Positions 22,001 to 34,620 of a stretch of DNA of 64,000 nucleotides are shown piece after piece. The DNA comes from Bolinopsis microptera (Eukaryota > Ctenophora > Tentaculata > Lobata > Bolinopsidae): positions 22,222,270 to 22,286,269 of the forward strand of contig NC_087073.1 of assembly GCF_026151205.1 (NCBI RefSeq), written 5' to 3'. Every line of letters begins with the position of its first letter. The first letter of the stretch is position 1. A program made the translations under genes and the position numbers. Under the pieces are notes generated by a model that did not search any database, was not told the DNA's origin, and saw only the letters and a list, made by a program, of their open reading frames with translations.

Positions 22001-25000
22001 TGTCATACCTTAAAACTCAAAATTGAGAGAAATCCTGTTCCAAAAAATTGGATATGATCATCAGCTTCACTCACAAGAATTTTTGAAGCGATATCTTATG
22101 ACCTGGGTGATTGGTAAAATGTACAACTTTAATAGGAGGCAAAAATTTTAATCTTGCTTCTCTCGACCTTGTTCGGTCTGTAACTTCGTCATTTATTATT
22201 TGATTGCATAATCCTTTGGAGGGCTTCTTGTACGGATTGTAAGTAATGTTCAGTAAAAATCAGCCAAAAAACTTTTAAAATGACTAAATTATCGGTATTT
22301 CAGTGACAGACTTCTCAAAATTTCCAAAAGAATTTTTTTTTTTCGAAATTGCGTACTCTCAAATTTTTTTTCAATGCATCAAATCTTATTGTTTTTATCT
22401 ATACTTTCATAATATGAAGTCAAATCCCGAACCTCGACAAAAAAGGTTTTAATGTGTGTCCCGATCAGTGCACACTTAGTCTTAAGAAAATTTGGGGCTT
22501 AAGTAAGTATCGATTACAATTACGCTTCCAACACGCAATATATATTGAGGCTAACGCAACTTTAAGTGCACGCTAATTTTAACTCCCAAAGTTGTACTTA
22601 AATATTTAAATCATGAAACTTAGGTAAAAAGTTGTACTTAAGTCTAAGACTCAGTTCGTGGATGACAAACGAAGGGTTGTACTTAAATTTATACTTAAGT
22701 CATTTTTAAATACACCATAAACTGTTCGAGGAAGCCACCCAGATCCTAACTTATCAATAGTTCTGATCTTAACTTATCGAATAGTTCTGATCTTAACTTA
22801 TCGAATAGTTCTGATCTTAACTTATCGAATAGTTCTGATTTAACTTATCAATAGTTCTGATTTAACTTATCGAATAGTTCTGATCTTAACTTATCAGGGT
22901 ACCTAAACGACTTCAAGCAAACCAATCGAATGAAATACCTTCAAATATTATCGGGGGGGGGGGGGGGGGGGGTTCTCTACACTTTTTTACACCATACATG
23001 AAAAAAGGCAAAAGTGTAGTGTAAAAACGTGTAATGTAAAAACGTGTAAAAAAGTGACATTTTTTTTTTCTCACTAAAGGTATGTTTTGCCCCTGTTTTG
23101 CCTTGGGAAATGTACTATGTGAAGACTGATGGGAAAATATTAGGAAAAAAGAAGATTTTGAGAAGATGATTTGGTTAAGTGTAATTTAAGGTGTAAAAAA
23201 ACGTAATTTAGTGTACCTTTTTTACTACACTTTTTACTACACTATACACCAAAAAAGGCAAAAGTGTAGTGTACAAAAGTGTAGTGAACACTGAAATTAG
23301 AGGTTGGAATCACCGCCAACTGCCAACCAACACTTCTTAAACGGAATTTTGAATCTTGGGAGAGTCCTCGACAATTACAATTTATTTTATAAGATTTTGA
23401 TTTTTGCAATGGTGAAAAATAAACCATAACTTTTCGACATCTAATTGTGATAAATTTGTCGCCCTCTATGGTAAATATTTTCGAGAATGATATCACCATA
23501 TAATACATGCCATGCACATGATAAAATATATCTTTTCAATAACGTCCTACTCGCTCCTAAGATTTAAAGGCCACAATTGAAAGTCTTGTGTATCCAACTT
23601 CCAAGGGCAAAGTTTTGTTTTAGCCGTAGGTAAAATTTCGAGTTAGAGGGTTAGCAGGAAACCGTCATAAAGGGAGGGTGAAATCTTACCTCTACGACTT
23701 CAGAGTTTAAGAATTCAGACTATACATCTAAAGATAAGAATGGAATGGAGGTTGTTCACACGAGGCAAATACTTCCTATCGTATTCAATAACAAATGAAC
23801 GATACTTACCTCTCCATTCGAAACTAAATCAATTAAGATCTCAATATCGCGACGCTAACATTTCTTCTTTTTCCAGGAGAAGCATTTGCAGCAAGCTATC
23901 TCAGTAGATGCTCTTCAGAAGAACAAGCCTATAATCCCGACCCCAGAAAGCCAAGAAGATGTGCCACACTACGAGAAAGTCTATTCCAGCACATGCCGAC
24001 TTCCACGCAATCTCATTAAACTTTCCGGTGAGTCTCAACAAGTTCTAATTTTCTTGGATTTGGTTGGGACTCGGTTTAATTATGTTGGCTGATAATCAAA
24101 GACATTATTAAGAGCATCAAGTTGATGTTATTTTTCTGGCAGCGTTCGACGCACTTGGTCTTGATGCTGAGTATGCTGATTACGATATGGACTCCGACGA
24201 CGAGGAATTCCTTAAAACTTGTGAAGAGGTACGTTTCTGCCTGCTGGTTTTTCAGTATTATCAGCGTTTATAGCCCTTATAGTGTGTCAGGTTTGTTGTT
24301 CTGGCATTTCAATTGAGTCGGCGGCTAACTTAATTTCAGTCAACTTCCTCGTAGAACCTGCTTGGGCTGTTGCCAACAGTTAAATATTCTAACTTATGCA
24401 CCTATCTTACAATTATTGCATCCTGTTAAATTTTTACACTGCTGCTCAACTAGAGAAGTGTCCCTTTGACTAATTCATTATCAGGAAGTAACGCCGATGG
24501 ATTTCGAGAGGATGATAGAGTCGATGGAGAAGAGCAGCGAGAATAATGTTATCAGTCTACTGGACGCGAAACAGCTTTTCAGTGATGTAAACCACAACAC
24601 TTTAGCACAAATCTACGACTACTGGCTCAACAAACGACTCTCCCTGGTACGTGTTTTATACATCCCGCTATTATTGCTCAATAAACACTGCGTGAGAGAA
24701 CAATTTCTTATTTGGCCACAAATGTAGCGGCGATGCGAATAAAATGCATTGCCAATATCTTATCAACGACGTACCAAGAGAATAATATGGTAACGTGATT
24801 TTAAGGCTCGGATCATGGTATATTTGTTATTCTTCGTGATATGACAAGTAAAACACTTTAAATAGAAAAAGCTGTAGGTTGTGCACTCAGTTGAGCAGTT
24901 AAAATAATCTGTCAAATAAAACCAATCATAAAATAAGAAATCATGTGACATACTTTGATGGATTGATGTTTTACAGTAAACGTTGAAAACATAAAACTGT

Positions 25001-28000
25001 CTCGGTCTAAAAGCCCAGTTCAAGAACTAGGCATTCAAACCAAAAGTGAGGAACCATTGCGAATTATGAATTGTGAAGAGTTATTTTTTAAGAGAACCTG
25101 GTTTTGGAGGTTTCGTTGTAGGTTCCCACACCACAACGCTATCAGCCTAACTCTAACCCAACCCTAACTCTAGCTCATAATAATCTTGTCGCAATATAGT
25201 TGTGGTTGCCCCAGCTTGAAATGATTGGGATTATTTACGCTGCTTTTAAAATAACACATGTCATCGCTCCTTAACTTACTACTCTACTATTTCGTGTTGA
25301 AATCATGCTGTACGATAAGATCTCGTCATAGCAGTTAGGAAATCTCTCAACAGATGGCCATTACATTTTCAGGATTTGAGCACAATATGGCTATAAGACT
25401 ATTTGAAGTGCTTACCTTACTCGTTAGTATTATGGAGGTTAAAGATTGGCGGTTTTTGGGCTATACCGCCATATTTTTAATGGCCATAATATAAACCGCT
25501 GAATTAATTTTTGATGTTCCCGTGTGGTCATAATATGCTAAAATTAGCTTTCTAACGTGAAGACAAACATATACAAGTAGTCATTTGGCTAACAGTAGCT
25601 CAGGCTAGCCGCTAGTCGTAGATACAAGATAACATTTAGATGTGGCGGTTTTTCGGGTATCCCGTCATAATTTAACCCGCCACGATGTTACCAAGTAAGA
25701 TACTTAAAATGTGAAAACATTTTGGTATTCATCACGTGTTATGACACATTTGCAAAGAAGTGTCCTTCTTGATATTATTAGACATTTGCATTGGTCACTA
25801 GTATTGCAACATCAAGTACCATAATCCTACTCTGATTCGTTCTTGAAACATTCACTAAACGCTTAACTTGGTTCAATATATCTTGATTACTCAAATATTT
25901 CTTTCTTCACCAAGAAGACGTATAATCAGCCACTTGTAACGTTATTTACAATGGGATAGATAAATAATGCATGTTTGCAGTTTAGTGTTTGCAGTTTAGT
26001 ATCTGCTTTATAAGATAGGGGTTACATTGATTAGTAAAGAGTATGGATTTGTCGTTTCCAAACATGATCTAGATTGTCTCATATTTGTAGGCGTTCCTCG
26101 TAAACACTAGATCGCAAGTATCATATCCCCCTAAAAGAAATGTATTACTTAACTGTGCTAGTTATAATTTTACAGTACGTAATTAGGTCTTTGTATGACC
26201 TGAAACTAACAAACCCTTAAAGTTTCAATAACAAAAGCTTAAGTCACTGAGTCTACTTGATGGGATTTGTACTCGGACCGATGAGCCGATCCATTGTTCG
26301 TTCCACGAATCTTGAAACATGATCGATGTATAACGCCTCCTGAAAAACTACATGGCTCAATTTAATATCAATTGAGCCAGAGAGTCTTGAGATAATCAAA
26401 TGTTCATTGTGAGACGAGAAATATGTTCCAATAGCTATTAATAACTTTCAATATGGGGAATATGTAGACGTTGGGGAATATGTAGACTTTGGACACTGTT
26501 GAGATACTGAACGAACAGAAAAATCTATTTCTCCAGAATTGCTTTGACTTCAAAATATGAGGTCTAACTTGGTTTCTTATTAATATGGGATTTAACCATC
26601 TACAGACTAGCTTATACTGTATTTGGTAGCAGTACTCCTTCTTGTTTGTATCCAATTTATAGAGACCGTTTCGCGTTCTAATTTCTTAAAACAAGACTTT
26701 GAGACCCTGATCAACTACTGTGCAGGGAATAACCTACGAGAGGGCTTCATGTCAGAACTTTTAAATTTTACACATTTTCCCTTAGATCTTCAACTGATCT
26801 CTCCATCAATTGGTGTTAATTGTATTTCTTCTGAGGTCTCGTATACGTGCAATTCTCGCATTTCTTAGAACATTCAACAACGACTAAACATTGCATAGTT
26901 CTTATACCCTTCCTAATTCATAATGACTTGAGTGACTACTTATATCCCTGAACACCAACTTACTCTTGGTAATTTGCCCTTCAGTAAATTACTCTCCGTC
27001 GAAACACTTAGTTTCATCTATCTGTGAGCAATGAATTGAGAAACTGAGTTGTAACAGACTCACTAAGAACTCTGGCGATTTTGATGGCCAGGTATGAGGC
27101 AAATTGATGCCTTAAATAAACAGAAAATTATTTAATTTGACGTTTCAGTGTCCAAGAAATTCCTTAATTCGGTAGCTTCAAATTTCATCATTATGCCTAA
27201 ACTGTCCTAATCTGCAGGGAAGTTATTATGCTCATTCTTCAATTTGCATATTAAACTTTAATTGAAATCAATTGACTGAGCGTTTAACATAAAATTAGAA
27301 GTATTTATCGTTAATTACTGAGCTGATCTAACTTAAGCAGAAGTTTGAGTAGAGAGAATGGCGCGCATTGCGCAGTAATCTGAGCTTAGTCGGCTAACTA
27401 AGCCTCACTCGTGACGTATAAGATGATCTAATGACTTCTTGTTGAGGATATATCGGCTTAGGGCATTTGGTTTACTAGAATAAGATTGAACCACAGCGCA
27501 TACTGCTTATCTAGGCGAAGGGTGTAAATTCTCCCAATTTGGTTGTCGGTCGAGGCCATATGAATTAGCGAACAGGTGTTGTGTTTTAAAATGGCGGGAA
27601 CATCAGATTCTTTGATTCAGAGTTGAAGATTTATTTTACAATGGTATAGCTTACAGTCAAGGTTACCAATCACAGTACTTAAAATGCTCGATATTTGTAG
27701 TTCCATGTTTACAAATGGACCATACTATATAGCACAGCACAGGAATAATCGCATTTGGACCCGTTTCTGAGAGAGTCACCACCACCAAATATGGAATAAT
27801 TGGGCATCATTGCTGTATCAGGCTTTTGTCTCCATTTGGTTTTCAGCGAGTGTGTGTATAGTTGCATGATGATAGCAGCTGATGGTTCCGCATTATTATG
27901 ACTAATTTCGGCTTATCTATTGTTCATTAACTCGTTAAGCAGACGTGGACAATTGGCAATTTTTACATTGGTCTATTGAGAACGACGTATTAAAGAGCGG

Positions 28001-29821
28001 GAAGCTGAAATTCCTATATGCCAAAAAGATAATGTCAGCATTTAACGCGCGCGTCGCGCGCACTAATTGTGTGTGACTCCGTGTATATTGTGAAGCGTCT
28101 TTGTTGTGAGTCAACATCACGTGACATCCTTTTTGTGCACTGAGCCAACGTTTAGACAATAATGCATGTTTTTCGATCGAGGAAAGTGTCTAGAAATTTC
28201 TGCATGGTTCGAATTTAAATTTCGTTAATAATGCTCGAATATAGACAAGTAAAGTCACGTGAGGCAGCTGCAGTTGTCTTACACGTCTGAAATCTCAACA
28301 CTCGCTTGTCTAATGATAACGGTGTACTGGCTGACTGGCCCAGAGCCAGCTATAGCTGCAATTATCTATCTCTGCAACCTGCAATAACGTGAATGTACTA
28401 TTTCAGCGTATCCCACTGTTGCCTGAAATCAAAACTGGTTCTAAAGAATTGCTTCCGACAGATCCTTATGCTGCCTTCAGAAAGAGACAAGAGAAAATGC
28501 TCACAAGAAAGGTATGATTTGTTTTGGATGCTGCTTCAATGTTGGATGAATCATGAATCTTTTGAAAAATTGTATGGGGTCGCTTGGTTTGATTGTGCTA
28601 CATGAATCTGACCTAAAAACTTCTCAGAATCGCAAGAATGACGAAGCATCTTACTCTAAAATGTTCAAACTGAAGCAAGAAATTACCCGAGCTGTGTAAG
28701 TGTTCTTTCTCTTGAAAATAATTGTTTTAGCGGCTATTCCAATACACAAAATTGGCCAGCTAATTTAATTCCTTAGTGGTAGACGAATCATTTGGTGTGT
28801 TGATTTTATTTATTGTTTTCAGACATCTCCTTGAGCTGGTTAAGAATCGCGAGAAGACAAAACGAGATCTTCTCAAGATAACAGTCGATATTTTCAAGAA
28901 ACGGTTAGTCTAGACGTCTTGATAAGATGTATTTCATCTGTATTTATTTAATCGTGAATTCCGTACATGTGCCAAATTTATCGCGAACTTGTCCCAAAAT
29001 AATGGAGCCAATCCACATTAATATCTCAGTAAGCTTAACTGTATTCTATCAGGTGCGACGTTGGTGACTTCGACGGCACACACTCTCGAGAGTTTAGCGA
29101 CAATGCTGTGGTGGCCAACCTGCGTTACGGCGTAGAGGAGAAACGCCGTCACATCGAAGACGAGGCTGCTCAACTCTACGAAAAGCTGAACCAATACAGT
29201 GCTGAAGAAGAGTCCCAATGCGCATACCCCTTCAAGCGGAAGAAGCATGTGTACTTCAACAAACCGCGCCCCCCGCCGGATGAGCCCTGGCAGTACACTG
29301 AAAATGTGGAGCGGTACAGATACACTTGTAGGAAGCTCTCCTCTTGTCTGGGTCTTAGTCGACGTCGTGTGGGTAGAGGCGGCAGGTATGTACTGAGGAG
29401 TGTGGAGGCCATGTTGGTATCTAGGCGATATGGCCATTGTTAGAATCATCACCTTATCATTAATCTCCACACTAATTGATCAATTTGGCCTCCTGTAGAT
29501 CAATTAAATTAATACTATTAGTATTAGTCACATGAAATTGTTCACTTAAAACGAGACTATCATCACTGTCCTCATATCATTTCTAATAATCCCATTCCCA
29601 GAGTGTGGGTGGATCGAAGACATGAAAGGGATCACCACATCAACTGTTTGCATCCGCCTAAACGAAGACATTCCTCCGAAACTGAGTCCAAACAAGAAGT
29701 AAACGACTTGTTTGACGATCTTTTAAGAAACTTTTCCCCCTCCTACAGTCAGACTAACCGAACTAACACCATAATCAAACAGACAGCGGCCTCGCCTATC
29801 GTAAAGATTCCAGATAGGTGA
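19039..29821 (+). CDS. EPC1: Enhancer of polycomb homologue (NuA4/TIP60 subunit)
   Basis: Nine coding exons with consistent phases: 19039-19191, 23877-24027, 24143-24228, 24485-24646, 28407-28511, 28628-28695, 28823-28903, 29053-29385 and 29602-29821, giving 452 residues. The protein starts MSKVSFRARALDATK and contains NRAVPQMPTGMEKEEE, the acidic YDMDSDDEEFL segment, DPYAAFRKRQEKMLTRKNRK and RRRVGRGGR, all hallmarks of the EPcA domain. Enhancer of polycomb scaffolds the histone H4/H2A acetyltransferase module. The chain ends about 40 residues after RRRVGRGGR plus a short basic tail, so the long C-terminus of vertebrate EPC1/2 (over 800 residues) is missing. Intron 1 is 4.7 kb and repeat-filled; intron 4 is 3.8 kb. 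Which of EPC1 or EPC2 it matches cannot be decided. Confidence 0.95.
20763..21714. repeat. 24-bp minisatellite in EPC intron 1 (main block)
   Basis: About forty tandem copies of TTCTGATCTTAACTTATCGAATAG, with a TTCTGATC/TACTGATC variant and single-base deletions mixed through the array. The copies lie in no particular higher-order pattern that I can see. There is no spacer-like diversity and no associated genes, so this is not a CRISPR array. Confidence 0.95.
21715..22740. other. Unique sequence splitting the minisatellite
   Basis: About 1 kb of AT-rich sequence interrupts the same repeat family. It has no coding frame of note. It contains several GTTGTACTTAA-type short repeats near 22580-22690. 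It may be an insertion into an originally continuous array. Confidence 0.5.
22741..22893. repeat. 24-bp minisatellite in EPC intron 1 (second block)
   Basis: About six more copies of the same unit, in the same orientation as the main block. A 20-base poly-G run follows at 22953-22972. Confidence 0.9.
22978..23290. repeat. Direct repeat pair, GGCAAAAGTGTAGTGTA type
   Basis: AAAAAAGGCAAAAGTGTAGTGTA occurs near 23003 and again near 23254, each preceded by a T-rich CTTTTTTACACCATAC-like stretch. They enclose about 230 bp with further ACACTTTT/AAAAGTGT inversions. It is probably a small decayed mobile element in intron 1. Confidence 0.5.
24647..28406. other. EPC intron 4 (3.8 kb), nothing coding
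   Basis: AT-rich intron without recognisable exons, RNA genes or long repeats. A 20-bp duplication, GGGGAATATGTAGAC, occurs near 26455-26485. Confidence 0.6.
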
Positions 29822-32800
29822 CTGCCTGAATATTAGAAACTGTTTTTATCTAGTTTTAGCCTTTAACTTTTTTTCATTGATTGTTCATATATACCCATGT
29901 ATACCCTCATTTGCGAGTTTCCCTTGTGACGCTGATTTGTGTTATATATTGTAATTGCGATTGTTATAAAAGTTTGGTATGCTCTTGTTTAACCTGTGCA
30001 ATATTACTGAAACGTGAGATGATAAGCAAATGGAAGTTCAGATCATTATTAATTGAAAAGGTGTGTTTCATTTGTCTAAGTTGTTAAATATGATGGCATC
30101 TAGTTTCATAAAGTAGAACTCCTAGTACCCTAAAATAGACTTGCTGTATTAAAAGCTGGTTTTTCACTCTGGGTTGGATATGGAAGGGCGTCCACATTTA
30201 TTCCCCATTTTTTTGGTAAAATGGGTATTCCATAAACAGCTGAAACTGTATAGTAGTATAGTAGTTTTGACGAAAATAAACTATCGTGCTAATCCAGAGA
30301 GGGGGTTAAGATTTTGCGACTAAAGTGGACGATATGGGGGTGTTAGGCAAAAACCGACGTCACAATTTCCATATGTAAAATTTCGGAACTGTCGATATAA
30401 AAACTGTCTAGCTGAAAATGAATCAACATACCATATAATGTCAATGTGTCCGAGTACCGAAATAAAAGCCCCAAATGTTTTAGATCGTGATCAGTGATGC
30501 TTGAACTGATTATTCTCATATTACGGATCTGTGAAAATCTCCGATGTTTGTGGCATGTGGACGGCCCCTAATAGTATATATAGGGGGTGCACGATAAAAA
30601 TAAACTTGCTCGGATTTTAAAAATTTTTGTACCACGGTTTTCTAGAGACTGTGAGAATTTTCATAATACCAAATTTGTCATACCTTTTTGGAAAGATCAG
30701 TGAGTTTCACCTAGGTGCCATATTTGATGCTGCGCGGCTTTTGGAGCAAAAATAGCTGTAAAAGTCGCGTAATTTGACCAAATTCGTTGATTTTTGTCGT
30801 ATTATTCACAACTGTCTGAAAAATTTGGTGGATATCGGAGTTGATATAGTGATCAAAATGGGGCAAAATACGCTGCTTTTAGCTGTAACATAATATCTGA
30901 TGGTTGGAAAAGCTTTAAATTTTCGGACACTTTCCTTGTAAGTTTATGAGTAAGCTTGCTAATTTTTGTTGCAATCGGAGGTCGGGAAGGATACTTAATA
31001 TCTATTTGTTTGAAGAAAATTGTGCTGGCCGAAATTAGCGCTTAAAAACCATCCTATAGTCGGCACGCGCGGCTCACTGTCGATGGAGCACTACCTACCC
31101 CTAACACCTAAATAGAGTGGTAGTTTTATGGTATCACATATCAGGAATAATTAGATTAGTTAACAATGAACATTGCCAAATGACAATTTGTACTAACGCG
31201 ATGTATGTTGGCTGTATACAGGGCCGGGCTCACTGCGCGCGCATCAACAAATAGTATAACGCGAGATCGTAGCAATGCATTACCGGTGCGGGCTGCTACG
31301 AGCTGTAAGTTGCTACACGTTGTATACCTCTCTCATGAACGCGAAGCGTGCACTGAGCACTCCGGGGTTGCAGCGTGTGTCAAGCTGTAAACTGTGAAGT
31401 ATTAACAATTAAAACCATAAATTTAAATAAAAAATCTCGCTCGCACTTAAACATTAAAATCGCTCGCCCAAATTTTGGGAGAATTCTTGTAAAAAGGCTT
31501 GAGTGCACGGCTCCCCCTGTATCGTAAAAACAATAATAGGGAATAGTATCACCCATTAATTAATTGATTGACAATGTCAACCCATCGAGATCGTTGCTCC
31601 GCGCGCGAAGCAAGAATGCTAGTTTGCGCGGCGCGTCATAGCGGCGAAGTCCTCCAACATCCAAGCTAGTTTAAGTTAAATACGAATTCCATTTGCGATT
31701 ATTTAGGGCTCGGGTTAGAGTTCGGATTGTGGTTAGGGTTGATTTATTGTTTATGGATAGCTTCGGGGTTTTATTTTTTATGGTTATGGTTAGGATTCAC
31801 ATTTGATTGACGATGCGAAACAAGAATGCTAGTTTGCGCGGCGCGTCGAAGCGGCGAAGTCCTCCACGATTCACATAGCCATGAGTCTACGCGTACTGCG
31901 TAATGCGCTTGTTTCACAAGTAGAACTCCTGTGCCACCTTCGGCGGTCGCGTGCTACTGCAAGCGAAAGGGCTCTGGTTAGAGCAATGGTTAGGGTTTGG
32001 ATTAGGATTTATGTAAAACCGTTTTGTTCGGCTGCAAAACCATAAAAGCAAAGTCACGTAATAACTTTTGGACGAGCAAATTAGTAAGAGCAGAAAAATA
32101 TTTCCACATCGTAGGTTCGATCATGCTAGTTAAGTAGCTGGTGCAAGCGAAAGGGTGATGCAACATGTTTCAAAGAAACATGTTAAAATCGAGCGCGTGC
32201 CAAATAAAATGTAAACAATATTTCCGGACAACCTATCGATATAATGCTAATTTCCGCCCCTTATCATTTAATCCTCAATGACTTTTCTCATTATTCGGCT
32301 GAGTCGAATGAGTCGGCATTACACAGATGTTTAAAATTTCGCACAGATCTATTGAATCCTTAGCTTCTCCTTAGACTAGTTTTCACAGGGATCGATCTGT
32401 TTTACTTTGCTGTTGACGGTTTTCACCACTACTGTTATCGTTCGTCAATGTATTTAGCAAAACTAAGACTTTAGTAAAACTAAATCACACTGTACTTTTT
32501 TTCTACGATAATGCTTATATTAAGAAAATGTAATTCTCTACAATGAATTATAACCAATCACATTGCATGTATCGTTTTTATTAAAAGTCCAGATAATCGC
32601 AACAATTAACCGTAAACAGCAAGGATCCGAGTGAAAATGGATCAACTACTCGCCTCATGCTCAGCCGTTGGATGGAATTCCTCCTTATAATATTTCAATC
32701 TGTTGTCTTGATTGTTTTTATTTACTTTGTATCAATAAACTAATCGGTCAGAGTTTCTCCGTTTAATGACTTTAACTTTCCAAGCTTTTCTTCTTTTCAG

Positions 32801-33028
32801 TGGGATTTTGGGCACAGGACAGTTAAGAATTAGATTCAATGATACTAAAATGTTTATTATGAGGCTGAGCATACGAACAGCAGCCCAACATAACACTTAA
32901 CATTGCTGAAATGACAATTTAAATAAGCAACTTTTACATTTTGTTCTTTTCCCGGTAGGTATTCTTTTTGATGCTCATTATTAATTTGTTTGTGAGTTCA
33001 ATCGATTATCTTTTTTAGATTGATAGCC
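29822..33028. other. Intergenic EPC to GNPDA, repeats only
   Basis: It begins with the EPC 3' UTR. It holds pieces of the dispersed family seen at 54-56 kb: 'GTGCACGGCTCCCCCTGTATCGTAA' near 31494, and a GTTCGGCTGCAAAACCATAAAAGC block near 32026-32060 related in reverse to about 55010-55050. It also holds a direct repeat, CAAGAATGCTAGTTTGCGCGGCGCGTC, at about 31612 and 31824. TTAGGGT-like words near 31720-31990 are scattered and are not a telomere array. No gene seen. Confidence 0.6.
30275..30280 (+). terminator. Poly(A) signal AATAAA, possible EPC 3' end
   Basis: AATAAA about 450 bases after the EPC stop codon; the first clear candidate. Confidence 0.4.
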
Positions 33029-33844
33029 ATGAGACTGGTTATCAAAGATACTTCTGACGATGTCTCGTTGTGGTCAGCACTGTATGTGAAAGCTAGAATT
33101 TTGGAAGCCAAACCTGACCACAGAAAATACTTTGTTTTGGGACTACCAACTGGTGGTACTCCCAAAGGCATGTACCTGGAACTTGTCAAGATGTGCAAGG
33201 CTGGGGAACTTAGTTTCAAGTATGTAAAAACGTTCAACATGGACGAGTATGTCGGTTTGGACAGAGATCACCCAGAAAGTTACCATTCCTTCATGTGGGA
33301 AAATCTTTTCAAGCACATCGACATTCATCCTGACAATGTCAATATTCTGGATGGCAATGCTGAAAATTTAGTCGAAGAATGTAATGGTTTTGAAAAAAAG
33401 ATTGTTGAAGCCGGTGGAATTGATTTGTTCATTGGTGGGATTGGTCCTGATGGACACATTGCCTTTAATGAGCCTGGCTCTAGTCTTGTTTCAAAAACAC
33501 GTGTCAAAACCCTGAATAAGGAGACCATAGTCGCAAACTCCCGGTTTTTTGGTGGCAGAGAATGTGACGTCCCAACCCAGGCTTTAACAGTGGGTGTACA
33601 AACTATTCTTGATGCTAGAGAAGTGATGATCCTCATCACAGGTTCTCATAAAGCTCTGGCTCTGCACTATGCGATAGAAGAGGGCATTAACCACATGTGG
33701 ACCGTAACTGCTCTGCAACAACACCCAAAGGCTGTATTTGTGTGCGATGAGGATGCCACTCTAGAGTTGAAAGTGAAAACTGTGAAGTACTTCAAGGATC
33801 TGATGACATTGCACGACAAATCTATAACACCTAATCTAGGTTAA
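33029..33844 (+). CDS. GNPDA: Glucosamine-6-phosphate isomerase/deaminase
   Basis: A 271-residue single-exon protein, close to the 276-289 residues of vertebrate GNPDA2/GNPDA1. It converts glucosamine-6-phosphate to fructose-6-phosphate and ammonia in the cytosol, linking amino-sugar breakdown to glycolysis. Visible motifs are the sugar-phosphate loop LGLPTGGTPKGMY, TFNMDEYVGL with the catalytic Asp, GGIGPDGHIAFNEPGSS with the Asp-His-Glu relay, and TGSHKALAL. The catalytic positions are all present. ATG at 33029 is chosen over an in-frame TTG nine bases upstream. CTTTTTTAG ends ten bases before the ATG, suggesting a 5' UTR intron or a trans-splice site. An AATAAA follows the stop by 25 bases. 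GNPDA1 and GNPDA2 cannot be told apart here. Confidence 0.96.
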   Translation: MRLVIKDTSDDVSLWSALYVKARILEAKPDHRKYFVLGLPTGGTPKGMYLELVKMCKAGELSFKYVKTFNMDEYVGLDRDHPESYHSFMWENLFKHIDIHPDNVNILDGNAENLVEECNGFEKKIVEAGGIDLFIGGIGPDGHIAFNEPGSSLVSKTRVKTLNKETIVANSRFFGGRECDVPTQALTVGVQTILDAREVMILITGSHKALALHYAIEEGINHMWTVTALQQHPKAVFVCDEDATLELKVKTVKYFKDLMTLHDKSITPNLG

Positions 33845-33868
33845 CTGTAGTTGACATTTAAGTGGGAA

Positions 33869-33874
33869 AATAAA
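33869..33874 (+). terminator. Poly(A) signal AATAAA, GNPDA
   Basis: AATAAA 25 bases after the stop codon, giving a very short 3' UTR. Confidence 0.65.
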
Positions 33875-33888
33875 CCTTGACCAACCAT

Positions 33889-34171
33889 TTGCATTGCATA
33901 GTAGGATATTAGATAGATTTTTATTATATCTTTAATTGTTAGGCCATGGACTTGGGATTGCATGTTTTTTTGTTGGTTGACTTTTCCTAACCAACAGAAG
34001 AAAAAAATTTACCCAATACCCATATTATTAATTGGAACATTAATTCGTGTTTGATGTGACCAAACATTACATAGTTAGATATTAGATAGATTTTTATTAT
34101 ATTTCTAATTGATAGGCCATGGACTTGGGATTGCATGTTTTTTGATGGTTGACTTTTTCTGACCAACAAAA
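33889..34171. repeat. ~105-bp tandem duplication 3' of GNPDA
   Basis: A segment running from 'ATATTAGATAGATTTTTATTATAT' through GGCCATGGACTTGGGATTGC to GGTTGACTTTT..CCAACA occurs at about 33889-33999 and again, at roughly 90% identity by eye, at 34067-34171. It is non-coding. Confidence 0.8.
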
Positions 34172-34620
34172 GTTTTTTTTAAATTTTTAGATTTTGTGAA
34201 TTTATCTTTATCGTTCCTGTGTCAATTAATTTATTATTACATCACACTCAATTATTCGAGTTCAAATTACTTTAGTATGTAGAATTTTCCGACTTAAGGA
34301 ATTATTATGTTATTTTTTAAACTAAATTTTTATACATCATTAGCTTGGTTTCACTCTCACCATAAATGATAATAATCATGATCTGGATCTAGTGTTATGC
34401 TTTAGAAAGTATTCGATCACATTTCATTGATATTGATCTTTAAATTATATCTCATTGAACACAGCATTTCTGCCATAATAACAATACGTGATTCTTTGTC
34501 AGTAAGGTTACATTTCCTCAAATTAACAACCGAACATCTTTGTAGCTGATGTGAATCTGCTGACTTGAACCCTGAACTCTGAACCCTGAACCTCCCCACA
34601 CACACAACAACTTGTTCTGG

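Noticed and set aside
20763..22893. CRISPR-like array
   Set aside because: The units are contiguous tandem repeats without unique spacers, lie in an animal intron and have no cas genes. It is a minisatellite.
31705..31995. Telomere-like TTAGGG words
   Set aside because: The matches are sparse and imperfect (GGGTTAGAG, GTTAGGGTT) and not tandem, so this is not an internal telomere array.
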